The notes beneath the pieces are model-generated. The model searched no databases and had not been told where the DNA came from. It saw nothing but the letters and a program-made list of their open reading frames with translations. Below are positions 61,532-64,000 of a DNA stretch of 64,000 bases, piece after piece (within the stretch, counting starts at the first letter, position 1; each line of letters starts with the position of its first letter). The translations under genes were made by a program, and so were the position numbers. The stretch lies in NCBI RefSeq assembly GCF_000763295.1, contig NZ_JRJE01000020.1, forward strand, positions 186,001 through 250,000. The letters are read 5' to 3'. The stretch is from Thalassospira australica (GTDB lineage Bacteria > Pseudomonadota > Alphaproteobacteria > Rhodospirillales > Thalassospiraceae).

Positions 61532-64000
61532 ATGTATACCCAATTTTCCAAACTCCCACTAACCGGCGTCAAAGTTATTGATTTCGGGCAATATATTGCA
61601 GGCCCGGCCGTTGCTATGTTGCTGGGCGATCTTGGCGCGACAGTCGTTCACATTGATCCCCCCGGCGGCCCGATGTGGGATAGCCCGGCAAATGCGACGC
61701 TTAATCGCAACAAGGTCATTGTCAATCTGGACCTGAAATCCGAAGAAGGCCGCGCACAGGCGCGTGCCCTCTGCGCCGAAGCCGATATCATCATCGAAAA
61801 TTTCCGCCCGGGAAAATTTGCCAAGCTGGGCTTTGATTTTGCCGAAATGCGCAAGGAACGACCGGAACTGATTACACTTTCCGTCCCCGGATTTGCATCC
61901 AACGATGCAGAGCGCCGCGAGCAGCGCGCCTTTGAAAGCATTGTCGCGGCAAGTTCCGGCGTGTTCACCGATATGGGGCTAAACCGTGTATTGATGGGGT
62001 TAAACCCATCATTTTCTCCCTTGCCGCTTTCCTCGGCCTATGCATCGCAAATCGCGGCATCGTCGGTTGTTCTGGCGTTGCAATCGCGCCAGATAACCGG
62101 ATTGGGCGATCAGATCGAAGTGCCGCTGGCCGCAGCCATTATGGAGGGGCTTTGCTATAATTCGATCAAGATATCGGATGTTCCAAGACGTTATCTGACC
62201 CAGCGCGAACTTGAAATCGAACGCAGACGTATCGAAGGTCTGCCGATGAATGTCAGCTACGAGGAACTCCAAGAACTCCTTGATCCATTCTTCAGAAGCT
62301 ACATGTGCAAGGATGGCCGGATGTTCTATGTGGTCTGTCCAAGCCACAAGCATCACGCCAAGCGCTGCCTCGAAGTTCTGGGGATCTATGAGGAACTGGT
62401 CGAGGAAGGCCTGACGTCCGAAGACGACACCTATAAGCCGCAAAGCGAATGGGAGTCCGAAACATCCCTTGGCGTCTATCCGATGCCAAAGGACTGGGCC
62501 GACAAGATTGCCGCGCGCATGAAGGAAGTCTTCATGACCCGGACATCGCATGAATGGAAAAAGATGTTTGGCCGTGGCGGCATTCCCGGCGCGCCGCAGC
62601 GCTGGCTTCAGGAATGGATCCATGACGAATATGCCGAAGGGTCCGGCCTGATGATTGATGTCTGGGACCCCGAATATGGCGAAATGACCACACCGGGGCC
62701 TGTCGTCTGGATGGAAGAAAGCGGTGAAGAGGCCTTAAAACCCGAACCGCGCCGCTGGGTGGATTTTGATGAAGCGCTTAAAATCCTTAAAAAGCATCGA
62801 ACCGAAATCCCCGACCCGGCCGAAGCCCCCGAACAGGAAGGGTGGCTGTCGGGTGTGAAGATTCTTGATCTGTGCAATGTGATTGCCGGGCCGCATGCGG
62901 CCAGCTACCTCGCCCGGTTTGGCGCCGAAGTCATCAAGCTTGAACCATCGGTGCCCCTTTATGACAGTTGGAACACAGTCATTTACGGCATGTCACAAAT
63001 GCGCGGCAAAAAGTCGATCCTTGCCGATATGAAATCCGAACACGGTCGCAAGGTGTTCGAAGATCTGGTGAAATCGGTTGATGTCATCATCTGGAATGCG
63101 CCCGATAGCCAAATCAAGCGTATGGGGCTTGATGCGGAGAACCTGCGCAAGCTCAATCCCAATGCGCTTTTCTGCAAGCTTGATTGCTTTAGCGGCGTGA
63201 ACCGTGGTGTGCGCACCGACTATATTGGTTATGACGATCTGGTTCAGGCAGCAACGGGCATTATGTTACGCTTTGGCGGGGCGATGGATCGCCCCGAAGA
63301 ACATGCCCATGTTGGCACGATTGACGTCATGTGCGGCTTTGGCGGCGCACTTTCGGTAGCCGCCGCCCTTTATCAGAAATACCGGTTCGGGCGGATCGGG
63401 CGTGGCAGAACGTCACTTACCGCCAATAGTGGCCTTTTGCAGATCCCGTTTGCCTATGATTATCGCGGCCGCGGCCTGTTTGACGAGCCATCCGGACCCG
63501 ATATGAACGGCAATGATGACCTGAACCGCTTCTACAGCACTGCATCGGGGACCTATGTGTTGCTGAGTGCATATGAAGACGATTTGCCCCGCTTCCGCGA
63601 GGTCGAAGGCCTTGAAGAACTCCCCGACGTTCCGGCGGAAGAACGTGCGATCTATCTGGCAACCGCGTTCCAGACCATTCCCGCCACCGAATGGATCGAA
63701 CGCCTGCACGCCGCGGATATCGGGGCGGCCATCTGCGACAATATTGATGCGCTTCGCGCAGAAAACACACGCATTGCCGATGGCACAGCGGGCACCGAAA
63801 ATGGAAGCTATTCCTTCTCGGCCTATCCGGATCATCCAAGCGGCCATGAAGTGGTTCAGCTTGATCCCTATGCGGTGCGGACAACCCGTTCAAAAGTGTT
63901 TGCACTGTCACCGGCAGAAAAGTTTGGCGCATCGACACGCACCATCCTTAGCGAACTGGGTTATGCCGATCAGGCAATAGAAGCGATGCTGAAATCCGGT
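61532..64000 (+). CDS. dddD: Double-domain CaiB/BaiF CoA-transferase, DddD-like (cut by window edge)
   Basis: Open from the ATG at 61532 (GGAGG five bases upstream) to the window end: 823 codons and no stop. Two class III CoA-transferase domains are fused. Domain 1 starts GVKVIDFGQYIAGPAVAMLL, domain 2 near residue 450 with GVKILDLCNVIAGPHAASYL. Domain 1 lacks the catalytic aspartate (SSAYASQIAASS in its place). Domain 2 keeps it, D598 in VGTIDVMCGFGG. From memory, DddD, the DMSP CoA-transferase/lyase, is about 835 residues, has this double layout and uses Asp602 of its second domain. DddD turns DMSP into dimethyl sulfide and a 3-hydroxypropionyl product. The neighbours support it; a fused transferase of another pathway is the alternative. 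Confidence 0.8.
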   Translation, partial: MYTQFSKLPLTGVKVIDFGQYIAGPAVAMLLGDLGATVVHIDPPGGPMWDSPANATLNRNKVIVNLDLKSEEGRAQARALCAEADIIIENFRPGKFAKLGFDFAEMRKERPELITLSVPGFASNDAERREQRAFESIVAASSGVFTDMGLNRVLMGLNPSFSPLPLSSAYASQIAASSVVLALQSRQITGLGDQIEVPLAAAIMEGLCYNSIKISDVPRRYLTQRELEIERRRIEGLPMNVSYEELQELLDPFFRSYMCKDGRMFYVVCPSHKHHAKRCLEVLGIYEELVEEGLTSEDDTYKPQSEWESETSLGVYPMPKDWADKIAARMKEVFMTRTSHEWKKMFGRGGIPGAPQRWLQEWIHDEYAEGSGLMIDVWDPEYGEMTTPGPVVWMEESGEEALKPEPRRWVDFDEALKILKKHRTEIPDPAEAPEQEGWLSGVKILDLCNVIAGPHAASYLARFGAEVIKLEPSVPLYDSWNTVIYGMSQMRGKKSILADMKSEHGRKVFEDLVKSVDVIIWNAPDSQIKRMGLDAENLRKLNPNALFCKLDCFSGVNRGVRTDYIGYDDLVQAATGIMLRFGGAMDRPEEHAHVGTIDVMCGFGGALSVAAALYQKYRFGRIGRGRTSLTANSGLLQIPFAYDYRGRGLFDEPSGPDMNGNDDLNRFYSTASGTYVLLSAYEDDLPRFREVEGLEELPDVPAEERAIYLATAFQTIPATEWIERLHAADIGAAICDNIDALRAENTRIADGTAGTENGSYSFSAYPDHPSGHEVVQLDPYAVRTTRSKVFALSPAEKFGASTRTILSELGYADQAIEAMLKSG

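Overview
The window is moderately GC-rich, gene-dense DNA from what looks like an alphaproteobacterium, probably a marine member of the Rhodospirillales such as Thalassospira or a relative. This rests on recognised protein families, gene content (exopolysaccharide, flagellin, queuosine, RND pump, a likely DMSP-degradation operon) and repeat style; no rRNA or other marker gene is present, so the genus is an inference. I see no tRNA, rRNA, insertion sequence, phage or CRISPR array.

Layout. 1-3147: a small methyltransferase and the helicase HrpB. 3223-18730: an exopolysaccharide/O-antigen locus. Two Wzy/ligase-like membrane proteins are divergently arranged. A minus-strand operon encodes a WecG-type glycosyltransferase fused to an exported-looking domain, a Wzc-like chain-length protein with a tyrosine-kinase-type domain, and a small anchored protein. 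A seven-gene plus-strand operon, in which every junction overlaps, encodes four glycosyltransferases, a flippase and two proteins I do not recognise. A UDP-HexNAc dehydrogenase (19195-20484) probably supplies an acidic sugar. No initiating phosphoglycosyl transferase or Wza-like exporter is present here. 20620-23628: an unusual 1002-residue leucyl-tRNA synthetase that resembles the actinobacterial type more than the usual proteobacterial one.

24026-31285: a signalling and motility group: a coiled-coil protein, a large hybrid histidine kinase with two receivers and an HPt domain, a receiver-GGDEF cyclase, a lone receiver and a flagellin with a 5' leader hairpin. 31470-34568: a methyltransferase, then queC-queD-queE for preQ0 synthesis, with a strong preQ1-I riboswitch candidate ahead of queC. 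34736-35936: small uncharacterised proteins, two of them paralogues. 35976-43449: a membrane methyltransferase and a membrane AraC regulator, then a PadR-controlled RND pump with two matching palindromic operators. 43564-46447: three periplasmic solute-binding-like proteins, two of them tandem paralogues.

46521-51608: phospholipid genes pssA-psd, a LysM protein, a membrane protein of unknown role and a LOG-family hydrolase. 51718-53285: an Rrf2 regulator divergent from a thioredoxin-reductase-like flavoprotein. 53623-58671: a DeoR regulator with a CUT1-type (Ugp-like) ABC importer. 58688-64000: a LysR regulator divergent from a GMC oxidoreductase and a double-domain CoA-transferase cut by the window edge. 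The last two look like DddA and DddD of DMSP breakdown.
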